Positions 1 through 10,677 of a stretch of DNA of 64,000 bases are shown here, piece by piece. The notes beneath the pieces were generated by a model. The model was not told the DNA's origin. It did no database searches and saw nothing but the letters and a program-made list of their open reading frames with translations. The DNA is from Sialis fuliginosa (Eukaryota > Arthropoda > Insecta > Megaloptera > Sialidae), in assembly GCA_961205875.1 (NCBI GenBank), contig OY540816.1, positions 10,488,701 through 10,552,700 on the forward strand. The letters run 5' to 3'. A program made the position numbers and the translations under genes. Numbering within the stretch: the stretch's first letter is position 1; every line of letters begins with the position of its first letter.

Positions 1-829
1 ACATTCAAGTAGCTAAAATTAGGTGAAGAGTCATATGCATTTACGTAGATAAATAGCAAAGGATTGTGTGCAATTATTTCTGCGAATTGTTTTAGCGGGA
101 AGTGTGTTTAATATTCTAATCCCAATGCGCTCCTCAGTCCGTCAGGTTAACGGACCAGCTGCCCAAGGCCGGCAACTGATGTCCAAGACACGTTATTACA
201 TTCCAATACTGTCTTATGTGTGTTATGGTTATCGGTATGAAATGTATATTCCCATGAGTTGATCAAAAACGACAAAATTTAATCGGTGGAGACCAATTAA
301 ATATTCATGTTAATGTTGTTTACTTCCTTTTTATGTTAATTTTTTTCTGAAAATCAATAAACCTAATAATTATTTTAATTTGTTTATTCTATATACTTAT
401 TATTAACTTGTTTCAAATATCGATGAACTTTTCATTTTCTTGTAAAGGAAATTTTTTACCATTTCTATTAAATTTATATTTTGTTTTGGTATTCGAGAAA
501 AACTTAGGTATCAATGATACCGTCAACATACAATTTGCATATTTGGTATAACTTCTTCATGTTAATTTATTTAATAGAATGAGATTGTATTGTTTTCATA
601 GCAATTCTTGTTTTCCATAAAAAAACATCTGCTAAGTAAATGCACAGTGCTTCCTCGTGCTAAAGTCATTTTAATATGAAATTGAGATAAAAAATCTTTG
701 TAAGGGAATATTTTACAACTAATAATAACATATTATAGAAAATTGAATGCTCTACAAAAAAGATTCTATAAAATTTTCACGTAACACGTGTCGTTTTTGA
801 GATGTCTTGAAAAAATTAATATTTTAGGA
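1..829. other. AT-rich flank, nothing recognised
   Basis: No coding exon, RNA gene or delimitable repeat could be supported. An open frame at 68-262 has no recognisable motif and no splice context that would make it an exon. Confidence 0.5.
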
Positions 830-1135
830 TGTCACCTCTCCCTCTTACACACGATTTTGATGATTTTGAAATGAAACCGTTCTCAAGCCAGACCCAACTA
901 ACCAAATTTCATTAATATCGGTTCAGTGGTTCATGAGTTGCATGTATGACAAGGATACAAGGACACGTTTACAGACAGACACGGAACAAAAAATGTTTGG
1001 CTAGACCTGACACAGAAAGATCAAGTAAAAATTTTGAAATCGGAGAACACTTTTTTTTCTCATTTTAAAATGATCACAAAGCTTCTCATACCTTCGATAT
1101 GGCGAGGAAGCAAAATAAAGTTTTTCTAGTATCAT
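830..1135 (-). mobile_element. Non-LTR-like retroelement fragment, copy 1
   Basis: This stretch matches, in reverse orientation, the block at 31863-32300: the CACACGATTTTGATGATTTT segment, the 'cggttcagtggttcatgag' segment and the 'aaatcggagaacac' tail recur in the same order. Shorter tail pieces recur near 51800-51890 and 60790-60890. No open frame survives. Assignment to a LINE 3' region is inference from style; the shared sequence is seen directly. Confidence 0.55.
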
Positions 1136-1163
1136 TTTAACTTAACATTTAAATGTGTGTATA

Positions 1164-1532
1164 CAGTCGACTCTCGATAATTTGAAACTCAAAGGGCCAG
1201 AGAAAAAGTTCAAATTACCGAGAGTTCAAAAAACCAAGAGGAAGTTAGGAAAAAATTCAAATAAACAAGAGTTTGACTAAAAGTACGTACATATGTATCA
1301 ATTATGTACATACATGATTAAACGAATTATAGAAGTGATTCAAAAGACTTATAGAGAGTTAGGGAGCACTGACATCAAATTATAGAGTGTTGGCGAGCAA
1401 AATGCCATTACTACAACTTCAAGTTACCGAGGGGACAATGGATTTTTTTTCTTCAATTTATCGAGTGTTTTTCAAGGGGCCGGAAAAAAAACTTCAAATT
1501 ATTGAGAGATTCTAACTATCGAGAGTCGACTG
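1164..1532. mobile_element. pogo/Tigger-like MITE, 369 bp, TA target site
   Basis: Terminal inverted repeats start CAGTCGACTCTCGATAATTT and end with the complement (ATCGAGAGTCGACTG). TA flanks both sides (1162-1163 and 1533-1534). The CAGT...CTCGATAATT end style is that of the pogo/Tigger branch of Tc1/mariner. The interior has no transposase, so this is a non-autonomous copy. Confidence 0.8.
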
Positions 1533-1639
1533 TATTTTATTAAAAGTGGTGATTCTAGTAAATGCGATTACTAAGCTGCGAAATTATTGATTGAAACCAA
1601 ACAGAATACAGTAAACACAATCTCTGCATTGACATCATT

Positions 1640-1915
1640 TCATCTGTTCAATGGTCTGTATCTTACACACGCATCTGCTATTACCACCGCCCGATGATGA
1701 TTGCTTCTGCGGCGATGACCTTCCCGTCGTCGTGTCTGACGGCGATGACTCAATCGCGCGGTACCAACACAGCCCACGACCGACCTCCGCGCGTTCTCTA
1801 TCCTCCACCCGCGTCACTGAACGCCCGTTCGTGCATCTCTTTCTGCACACTGTGTATCGCATGTTGGTGATCCTGATTACCACGCATTGTAACAGTCTCT
1901 CTTCGTGACCACAGG
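1640..1915. other. GC-rich block, possible first exon or CpG-rich promoter
   Basis: This block is much richer in G+C and CpG than anything around it and is open on both strands (85 codons on + at 1651-1908, 82 on - at 1635-1883). No protein family was recognised in either frame. A CAG|GTTTTA donor-like site lies at its right end on the + strand. It could be the 5' exon or promoter of an unrecognised gene, or an old GC-rich repeat. Confidence 0.3.
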
Positions 1916-2220
1916 TTTTACAAAAACTCTTTCGGCAGACGATTGTTGTTTTTATTTGATCTTATTTTAATAGCTCCTACCGTCGACGCTTTTATAGAAG
2001 ATGACATAATGTGGTATTATCGAGTATCATTACAGTTTGTTTTTATCCCACGTTCATGTTTACTTGTGTAGGTATTTAACCCATCAAAGTCCACAATTAT
2101 ATGTTTTGTTGAACACTCAGTGGAATATTACATCGATTACAAATGCCGCATAATATTTACATGTAGGATTTCTATTTATTATACTGTATTGGTGGAAAAA
2201 CAGAGAAACTGTGGTTTCTT

Positions 2221-2407
2221 ATTCACTTAAACTAAAAATATACACCTTAACCACAATAAAACAATGGCACCCGCCACTTGTTCCGATTTCACAAGAAGTA
2301 CTCATCAGGAGTCTATCAGTTCCAACCCCGTCTCTCTGGAACTGTTAGGCTCTTGATGAGGACTTCTTGTGAAGTGGTTAAGGTGTATATTTTTAGTTTA
2401 AGTGAAT
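2221..2407. repeat. 187-bp near-perfect hairpin
   Basis: ATTCACTTAAACTAAAAATA followed by TACACCTTAACCAC at the left is matched exactly by its complement at 2374-2407. Inside, a second pair of arms (TTCACAAGAAGT...CAGTTCCA against TGGAACTG...ACTTCTTGTGAA) continues the stem, so nearly the whole segment folds on itself. It may be a young MITE or a hairpin-RNA source. Confidence 0.75.
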
Positions 2408-2718
2408 ATTTAATATATTTTTATTTTAACACCAATTGTTTATAAATGGTTAATGGAACATTTATAACATATTTTATAATTATCTTTTAACTATCTACGT
2501 TTGTACAATGAAACTTCTCAAACCAACTCCTTCCTTAAACGACCAGTTTGTGATGAGAACCATTTGTTTCTTTATATATATAATTTTTCTGCAAAAAGAC
2601 AACTTTCATAAGCGACAATTTTTTTAGTAACCACAGTAGATCGGTTTGAAGAAGAAATAACAAATGAAAAGCAAATATCAACCGTGTTACTATAAATTGT
2701 TTTTAACTATAATTCTAT
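2408..2718. other. Intergenic, nothing recognised
   Basis: AT-rich sequence between two repeats; no exon, RNA or repeat structure was identified. Confidence 0.4.
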
Positions 2719-3060
2719 TACCCAGTATTATAAAGAATTTGTTTGAGTGCAAATGCAAATTAGCTTCCAACTAACACTATCTGCTAGGTGTCAAATTTTT
2801 ATGAAATTGCTCGATATTTTGAAGCAGTGGTAATAAATGTATAATAATGTAAATGCTTTGCATTTTATGAGGTACACTTGGCAACACTTATTTTAAGTTG
2901 TTGATTGTACTTATCGTACATGCATCAACGTTATCATATGTACGATTTCATTCGCTACATCTGTGAGTGTGTTGTCATTTATATTTAATACCTAGCAGAT
3001 AACGTTAGCTGGAAGCTAATTTGGATTTGCACTCAAGCAAATTCTTTATAATACCGGACA
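2719..3060. mobile_element. MITE family 1 (TGYCCGGTATTATAAAG ends), copy 1
   Basis: Left end CCCAGTATTATAAAG; right end CTTTATAATACCGGACA. Subterminal inverted repeats GCAAATTAGCTTCCA and GGAAGCTAATTTG enclose a centre shared with copies at 7531, 9307, 35913 and 50487. The terminal TG of the left end is decayed. An open frame overlapping its right part at 3005-3223 is not a gene. Confidence 0.8.
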
Positions 3061-3114
3061 TACATATTTTTTTCTGCATATTTTTGCTCCACCGAGTATG
3101 ATACACAAAACCAA

Positions 3115-3310
3115 TTTTTAAGACCTCTGCATCACACGTACATACCACCCCATTGAATTGTTTCCATCTTGCTCCGATACAAGCGTAGACTTGTGGTGAC
3201 ATCTCTGTCTGTCTCGTGTGCACCGACGTTGATGATCCGAGCTCCTCACAGTGCCACTCTCTCCATAACGCTCGCCCACAACATCGCGGGCCAGTTTGTC
3301 AATGCTACGC
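3115..3310. other. Second GC-rich block, unidentified
   Basis: A stretch of about 190 bp rich in G+C and open on the - strand (3118-3312, 64 codons). The translation shows no known motif. It sits 1.2 kb from the GC-rich block at 1640-1915 and could belong to the same unrecognised gene or be a repeat fragment. Confidence 0.25.
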
Positions 3311-3734
3311 ACAGAATTTTTATGTTTTTATCCGTGTTTTATGTATTCACTGCCTAAGTGATTTTATCTCAGGTGTTCATTACTGATTTATTCGGATACG
3401 TTTCTCTCTGTGTGTGCACAGGGTGACAGTAAAATCCTTGGGGAAGGCATGTTTATGTATTTTTAGTTAACAGAAAAATTATAATTTATGTGAGAGTGCA
3501 TTGTCATGCAACCTTTAAAGTTTCAAATATCTTAAACCACCCAGTAGTAACGCTCTATCTTATGATATTAGTGGTAGTCTTCTTTCTTTTTAAGGGGTAA
3601 TTAAAAATTTTAGGGGCTGATAAAATAGAGTAGTAGTTGATAAAGATGCAAAGGAATTGATGCTGTATGGTTAAATGATTCTTACAATTAGCTTATTAAT
3701 GTAATCTTTTAATGTTCATTCATTTATTGTAACT

Positions 3735-3997
3735 TCCCATGTAGGAAATGCCAGCCTTGTTGGGGCCAATATTGGGTTGCCAGTATTGCTTTTTTGATGT
3801 TGGTCCCAGTCTAGCTTCGGTCACCTACTCTTTACCCAAGATTGGACCAACTCTGGGCCAGTCTTGATACGACAAACCTTGGTCGACAAACCTTAACCGA
3901 GTCTTGAACGAAGTTATCATTTGTATCTTGGCCCAGTGTTGGCTAGCTTGGCGTAAGCCTGAGCCAACCGTGGCCCCTTTGTATTTTCCTACATGGG
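3735..3997. mobile_element. hAT-like MITE, 263 bp, exact 8-bp target duplication
   Basis: Ends TCCCATGTAGGAAA and TTTTCCTACATGGG. The 8-bp duplication TTGTAACT is present at 3727-3734 and 3998-4005. The interior is built of repeated TTGGCCCAG/CTTGGTC-type words in both orientations, probably subterminal transposase-binding repeats. There is no coding capacity. Confidence 0.8.
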
Positions 3998-4113
3998 TTG
4001 TAACTCCTCAACTGGTAGTGCTTTATATTAAAAAAAATATTTTTTTTACAAAAAATTTTTTATATATTTCATAACCATGTAGGGGGATAACTAACATTCC
4101 ACCACGTGACTGA

Positions 4114-4405
4114 TGTTCGGTATTATAAACAAGGTAACAAAATGTGCAAGCTCATAAACACTTTCAAATGAGGTTTCAAACCTATCTGACAGTTCCCTTG
4201 AAATTTCATGAAGTGTTTGACAAGTTTCGCGCACGCGTGGTAAATAAACACCGACGGTATTAAAACAGTGCTGATATTATGTTATAATAAGTTGAAGTAC
4301 ATATCACTGCTCTGAATTCAATAATTAATCCATAGATATTATCACAGAATTAATACCCCATTTTGCAAGCATGCAAATTTGTTAACTCCTTTATAATACC
4401 GAACT
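4114..4405. mobile_element. MITE family 2 (same ends as family 1), copy 1
   Basis: Starts TGTTCGGTATTATAAAC and ends with the near complement TTTATAATACCGAACT. A TGA duplication lies at 4111-4113 and 4406-4408. The interior (TTTCAAATGAGGTTTCAAAC, then CGGTATTAAAACAGTG) matches copies at 36982 and 63028 and differs from family 1. Confidence 0.75.
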
Positions 4406-5795
4406 TGAGAGCTTTTTTTAAATTTGATAATTTTGAACTAGAATATTATCTGACAAAGAGAAGGACTTTCCAAAAAACTATAAAACGTTATTCAATAAGT
4501 TTATATTATATCGATTTATTCAGTAAGGATAAAAATGCGAATTATATAATATTTACAGAAAATTTGGCTATCAAAAAGGTCAAAAGGAGAACATAAACAC
4601 GTATACATGCAATAAAACGTCAAATGCCTTGATCAAAAATGTAACGTTTATGTTTATGACCAGTTTCTAGAGACGGTGGAAGTTTCTTAGAAATAAAGAA
4701 TTCTTCTCTAATTTAATTTTTGCAAACGCTCGTGCATTTATTATGAGTGTAAGTTGAAATTTCTGGAAGCTGTAGTAATGAGTTTTACATTGATTTTAAA
4801 CGTCAGTTGTAGTTAACTGTCTGTCTGTCTGTCCGTTATAGTGCGCTTATAACTCGAGAACCACTTATCCGACTTACGTGTTTTTTTTTAATTCATAGAT
4901 AAGTTCTGACCAGGTTATAGGATATATTTTGTTACGTTACGATAATAATAAATCAAATCGAAAAAAAGTTTGCCGCTTCGACCTTGCAAATCTGTTATAT
5001 GCAATTCAATACAAGTGGCATGTTAGCTGCGTCGAAACGGCGCTGCGTTTTGACGCAACTAACATGTAATAGATTTGCAAGGTCGAAGCAGTGACGAAGA
5101 CCGTTTCTGTAAAGTGCCAAAGCTTTATTCTATACATGAAATCTTTTTATTGTAAGAGATTGTGTTTAGTTCCAACTCATAATGTATTTTAATCAAAATA
5201 AGAAACTATTTTTCGGTAATATTTTTAGGAAATTGAAATAAGTTAATTAGAATATTTGAGTTAGTACAATTACATCTATGTCATACTTACACAAGAAATA
5301 AATACGAGTAATATGTTAATTCTTATAAATATTTCGAGTGTTTTTTTTTTATCACGTTGAAGATATAATTACTATTCGATGACTAATATTTAGTTATCAT
5401 TATTAGATAAATTCGTGGAAAGTTAGTTTACTCATATGCAGATGTGCATCATATTATTGTTCTTTATATTTACATTAACTGAAACCGGTAGATAATTATA
5501 AAATATTTAAGAAAGTGATTTTAGTATATCCATATAGATAGTGCAGAAATGTTACAAAATAATTAATACGGAAAGTTTTGGAACTTGTGAATAAAATAAA
5601 CATTATGGTGATATTTGCTTTTAAGCTAGACCATTTTTTGTTTATGTATCAAATATCAAAGTAGATTCTGTTAAAAGGACTCTTAACTTTTCTTAAATTA
5701 CATAAAATATGTCGTTTTATTAAACAAACTTTTATATAAATTAAAATTAGTTTTATTTCGCTTGTGATATCTAAAAGGTGAGTTTATATAAATAA
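4406..5795. repeat. Intergenic; GC-rich hairpin repeat copy at 4971-5125
   Basis: A CTGTCTGTCTGTCTGTCCGT tract with a 'cgagaaccacttatccgac' neighbour at 4819-4885 recurs in reverse at 33465-33560 and is probably retroelement debris. At 4971-5125 lies a truncated copy of a hairpin repeat (CGCTTCGACCTTGCAAATCT arms around an inner palindrome on AGCTGCGTC/GACGCA) also found at 35246-35432 and 62058-62208. The rest holds nothing recognisable. Confidence 0.55.
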
Positions 5796-6180
5796 GGTAC
5801 TGACACCAATTATGGTCGCTTTAATAAGAGCAAGATTTACTGTTTTTGTGATTGACTGGCTTTTTGGTAACTCATTATTTAATCAATTTAATTACCAAAG
5901 TCCGTAAATATAGTTTGTTTTTTTAATCCAGTAATGGATAAAGTAAAACCAGTAATGAACACGCAGTGATGGACACTTGCTAATGATTACAAAATGATAA
6001 GTACTACGACAAAAAAATATAAAAGAAAGAATCGTCAAATTTGAAACAATGTAAAGCAGTTACTATGATAATATAATAATTAATAAATAAATTATACTTA
6101 TAATTAGTTTAAATGTCCACCATTTTGATACCTATTGACCGATTGTCATCAAATCATGCTGTAAGACAGTTAAATGTAAC
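5796..6180. mobile_element. Harbinger-like MITE (GGTACTGGCACC family), copy A, right-truncated
   Basis: Starts GGTACTGACACC after a TAA (5793-5795). The interior words AAAGTCCGTAAATATAGTTTG, ACAAAATGATAAGTACTACG and GACCGATTGTCATCAAATCA recur in copies B (38518), C (45600) and D (53180). The far end is missing. Confidence 0.65.
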
Positions 6181-6952
6181 GAATTAAAAAAAATGTATCG
6201 TTTCTAAAAAAAAAATTCTGTGGGTACCTTCTAAAAAAATTGATACACACATTTGCCTAAGCAATGTAAATATATGAACAGTCTATTTGATCTGAATAAA
6301 CAATTCTTTATGGTGATGATAAGAATATAATAAAACGTAACTTAGTTACTATGTCTATGTAGAATTTCTACAGAAATTTGTAAACTCCCACATCCTTTTA
6401 TTATCGATTGTAATACATAATAATAATATTACCGATTTATTTTCTCTCTAGAAAGGCATTGATCGAATGCCCAATACTTCTTGTTAGCTAAATTTTAATT
6501 GACATGTCAACATATGTTGAGCTATGAAAGTGAATCTCAAACTGTGGAAACTGTAATTAGTATAATTAAGTGTCGCATATTGATGTTGTAAATAGTACCG
6601 GTTGGTCGGTTACGTATTAGGAGCGACTGGTCCGTTTAATAAAACGTCATTGGTCAAGTATAACTGTGATAGGTGTTGAGTCACTTTGTAAAGGATTTTC
6701 ATAATGTGTCACAACTCTATATTCGTGGGTGTTGTTTGCATTTAATAATATTCTTGAACAAGTTTGATCATGTGTTTTTTTGATTTCCCATGCGAGGTAG
6801 TTTGAATTCAAACCGGAAGATTTGAATTCCAAAGTTTGTCACAAGACAAAAAATAAATTGAGTTTGTGTTTTTATGAACACACGTACCAGAGTTGTCAAA
6901 AGTACTCAGTGATAATACTTTAAGTACAAGTATTAAGTGAAAGTACTTGAAA
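6181..6952. other. Intergenic, nothing recognised
   Basis: AT-rich sequence. An open frame at 6647-6832 (-) has no recognisable motif. Confidence 0.4.
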
Positions 6953-7349
6953 CAGGGAACTGAACCTCAACCCGAACCGAACTCAAAGTCAACGAACCTG
7001 AATCTTAATCTATTTGAATTTTATAGTATGATGTGACTTATCAAGTAAACTACTAAAATTTTTATACTTTTTACTTTCTTTTTTTAATTCTATAACTGAA
7101 TTACATTTCAATTTGCAAAAAATCTGGAAATTAGAGATTTCAATCTTTAAAATGTAATTTTTTTCTAGCAATATTTTAATGGCTATTATGTTTTATTTGT
7201 TAATTATATATATTTTTTTCGAACAAATAAAAACAAAAAAAAAACAGTGTAGGTACACCATGCTGAACCCAAATCCGAATCTAAACAAAAATTTATATTT
7301 GGACCCGAACCGAACCTGAACCATAAATAAATTCCGGTTCAAGTCCCTG
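6953..7349. mobile_element. hAT-like MITE with GAACCC arrays, copy 1
   Basis: Ends CAGGGAACTGAACC and GGTTCAAGTCCCTG. Imperfect 8-bp flanks are ACTTGAAA and ACTTAAAG. Both subterminal regions are runs of degenerate GAACCN hexamers. The centre, with AAATTAGAGATTTCAATCTT and a Phe/Leu-rich AT tract, matches copies at 40599 and 47198. Confidence 0.8.
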
Positions 7350-7530
7350 ACTTAAAGTATCAAATACGTTTTTCTATTTTTATGTACTTACTTGTTAAAA
7401 TCAACTATTATAAAAAGTACTTGAAGTATTAAGTACTTCAAACTATTTTTAAATGTGAAGTACTTGTTAAGTTCAAATATTAGGTACGTTCAACGTACAT
7501 ACATAATTTTAATTTATTTTATCATTTTAA

Positions 7531-7870
7531 TGCCCAGTATTAAATTATAAATAATTTACTTGAGTTCAAATACAAATTAGCTTCCAGCTAACGCTATCTG
7601 CTAGGTGTCAAATTGTTATGAAATTGCTCGATATTTTAAAGCAGTAATAATAAATGTATAATAATGTAAATTTTATGAGGTACACTTGGCAGCACTTATT
7701 TTAAGTTGCTGATTGTACTTATTATGCATGCGTCAACGTTATCATATGTACGATTTCATCCGCTACATCTGTGAGTGTGCGTTGTCATTTATATTTAATA
7801 CCTAGCAGATAGCATTATCTGGAAGCTAATTTGCATTTGCACTCAAGAAAATTCTTTATAATACCGGGCA
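7531..7870. mobile_element. MITE family 1, copy 2
   Basis: TGCCCAGTATTA start and TTTATAATACCGGGCA end, with an exact TAA duplication (7528-7530 and 7871-7873). Subterminal ATTAGCTTCCAGCTAACGCT and its complement are present. Confidence 0.85.
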
Positions 7871-8539
7871 TAAATGATATGAACTAGTAGATTTGACTTC
7901 TGAAAGTGGAAACTTGTTGACATAATAACATAATAGCACAAAATTGCCATATTGTCTGATATATGTACCTACCATGTGATTCATACGTGGGGTTCAAGTA
8001 CCCATGTTTAAAAAAAGAAAAGTGTAAGCGGTTTATCTAAATAAAAACCGTTGTGACAAATCTGCTGTCTTCCATACATCCGCTTCCTTTGATTAGTATG
8101 TTCATTAATCTAATCAGCCTGACAGGGTCAGTGACGATTTTATATAATATGCACATGCAAATTGATGAACCTGGGCCCTATTCTTAAAATTTTTATTGGT
8201 AAAATAGTTATTGGATAAAAATTATTTATTCTGGGAAGTGTAGAGCCTCTAAAATGGGGCCCAAGATAGGGTCAGTGCGTTAATGTTAATCATAAGTTAC
8301 CCCTTCCTATTTTCTCCAATTTTTTCTTAAATTATAATAGACTATAGTGCAGATTGTAGGAGATGGTGAGGGTGTTGATATTATTGTTATTATAACACCT
8401 TTCTTGGACTTATTATGTTCCGAATTTTGCATTGATATGTTATTGCAATTCTACTTTCGAAGTATTTTGCAGTGCTTACAGTACTAACAGCTTGCATAAT
8501 GACGTTATTTTTAAATGGACAAAGATACACTATAGATAC
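7871..8539. other. Intergenic, nothing recognised
   Basis: No exon or repeat boundary was identified. Confidence 0.4.
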
Positions 8540-8893
8540 TCAATGGGAGCGTTCACGTCTGACCAAAAAACGGAACAACGAGATTTGATTGGTTGATTCA
8601 TGGAATTTTTGGTGGAATGTACCAGAAATTAAAAGAATGTCATTTTTTAAGCGTGTATGGAAGTGAGAAAGAAGTAACCAGAGATAGAAACTAGTGACCA
8701 GGCTAACCTTCATGTTGAGCGTTTCTGCCAGAACACTAGTTTCTGTCTCTTTCTGGTTACTTCTTTCTCACTTCCTTACACGCTTAAAAAATGACATTTT
8801 TTTAATTTCTGGTACATTCCACCAGAAATTCCATGAATCAAACAATCAAAGCTCGTTGTTCTGTTTTTTGGTCAGACGTGAACGCTCCCAATG
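8540..8893. mobile_element. Hairpin MITE, about 350 bp
   Basis: Long inverted repeats start TGGGAGCGTTCACGTCTGAC and run with few mismatches to a small centre near 8700; the complement ends at TGAACGCTCCCA. Target duplication not resolved. The open frame at 8694-8924 lies inside the right arm and is not a gene. Confidence 0.8.
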
Positions 8894-9306
8894 TTTAATC
8901 GAATTAAATGATATCAAAAATTGAGACGTGCTTCTACATTGTGTTGTAATCGTTTCAATTATTTTCCTTAAGTTAACATTGAACAATAAAAAATGTATTA
9001 TTACTAATATCGTGTTTAAATAATTATCTAGTTTTCGTAAAACGTTTACTTCTTTGTAGTCGGTGCGCTAATAGGTTAATTGATTTTTGTATAAACATCA
9101 GTTCAAAATGTAGTTTATTTATTTCTCAGAATAGTTGGTCTAATAAAGATCTGAAACACACTGTCCTAATTATTTATCTATAAACACAGATAACTAGGTT
9201 GTGATTGTTTAAATATTTACCAATACATATACCAACTTGTGTGAAAAATATTACGTTACGTGCATATTAAATAAATATTCGTGTTTTATGTTATCTAACC
9301 GATGTA
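8894..9306. other. Intergenic, nothing recognised
   Basis: AT-rich sequence without identifiable features. Confidence 0.4.
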
Positions 9307-9770
9307 TGCCCGGTATTATAAAGAATTTGCTTGAGTGCAAATGCAAATTAGCTTCCAGCTAATGCTATCTGCTAGGCACTGAATATAAATGACACACAGA
9401 TGTAGCGAATAAATCGTACATATCATAACGTTGACGCATGCACGATAAGTACAATCAGCGACTTAAAATAAGTTCTGCCATGTGTACCTCATAAATACAT
9501 TATTATACATTTATTACATAGAATGGGCTGAGCAATAGCCTCAATGGACCACTCTCTTGAAAGAGACAAAGCGACTGTTCGGCACAATTTTTCGCCAGTA
9601 TTTACTTCACAGCTGAATAGCGAATGCTCAGTCATTTCTATAAGTCTATGATTTATTACCACTGCTTTAAAATATCGAACAATTTCATAACAATTTGACA
9701 CCTAGCAGATAGCGTTAGCTGGAAGCTAATTTGCATTTGAACTCAAGCAAATTCTTTATAATACCGGGCA
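9307..9770. mobile_element. MITE family 1, copy 3 (enlarged)
   Basis: TGCCCGGTATTATAAAG start and complement end; exact GTA duplication at 9304-9306 and 9771-9773. It is 464 bp against about 310-340 bp for its relatives, because about 130 bp of unrelated sequence sits near 9520-9655. The open frame at 9489-9701 (-) falls in this insert and is not supported as a gene. Confidence 0.85.
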
Positions 9771-10256
9771 GTAGACGTTTTGTTACAATCATTGATTAGA
9801 AAATGTTACATGTTACAATATTAGCGAATTATTAATTCGAACATAGCTTTAGTCGTATTTATTTTTTATTTGTGATTAAAATCATATTTTTTTGTTAAAT
9901 TTCGAGAATACAAAACAAACTTTTAACGCCGTAGGTCCAAAGTCCATAAAACATTTTATATTTAATTGGTTTTTCGATTTCGCCTACTTGGCTTTTATGC
10001 TATTTTGACGAGCTGCTTCATTTGTCATCTGTCAATCATTTCCAACAACATTTTATTGTATATTTAATTCTGTACACCTGTGTATAAAATTGCTTTGTCC
10101 TTCAAAATTGGTTTACGCCCATAATACATTATACGTTGACCTAAAAATAATTGTCCAGGTATGTTTTTCATCTCTATTTATAACAGATTATTTATTATAT
10201 AATGTTAAAGAGTATTTCTTGTTAATATAAAATTACGGTTAGTTAATATTAATGGG

Positions 10257-10395
10257 TCTTGGCTTCTAGATGTAAACCATGTCGATTTGGTCGTGTTATC
10301 GGGTAACGTTTCGTCACACATTGCAGTGAACATATTCAGGGCTGTTCTAAAAAAAACAAATCGACACGACTTACACCCAGAAGCCAAGATCCAAG
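10257..10395. repeat. Short inverted-repeat element in the mrj 5' intron
   Basis: TCTTGGCTTCTAGATGTAA near the left end pairs with TTACACCCAGAAGCCAAGA near the right. The interior, with TCGATTTGGTCGTGTTATC and TTCGTCACA, recurs in diverged form at 58815-58915. It lies between the inferred non-coding exon and the ATG exon of the J-protein gene. Confidence 0.6.
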
Positions 10396-10677
10396 ACATG
10401 TGTAGTTAATATTAATAATAATTATTTAATAGCGGTAAAATACGATAACGAAAATGTTGAATGTTTTGTTTTTTTTTAATTCTTAAACAACTATTTTATA
10501 TTATTTTATTTCTAATGAAAGTGCCATTTTTATTTTTGTTTCTTGATGGGATTGTATTATAATTTATAAAATGGATAATATATTCAAATTATTGGTCATT
10601 TAAAGATCCTTTTAATCAGCATTTATTTTAAGTTATTATGATTTTATATTAAAGTGGATGTTTTTATTTATTTTCAG

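Noticed and set aside
1651-1908. 85-codon open frame as a gene
   Set aside because: The opposite strand is equally open and neither translation shows a motif; kept only as a GC-rich block.
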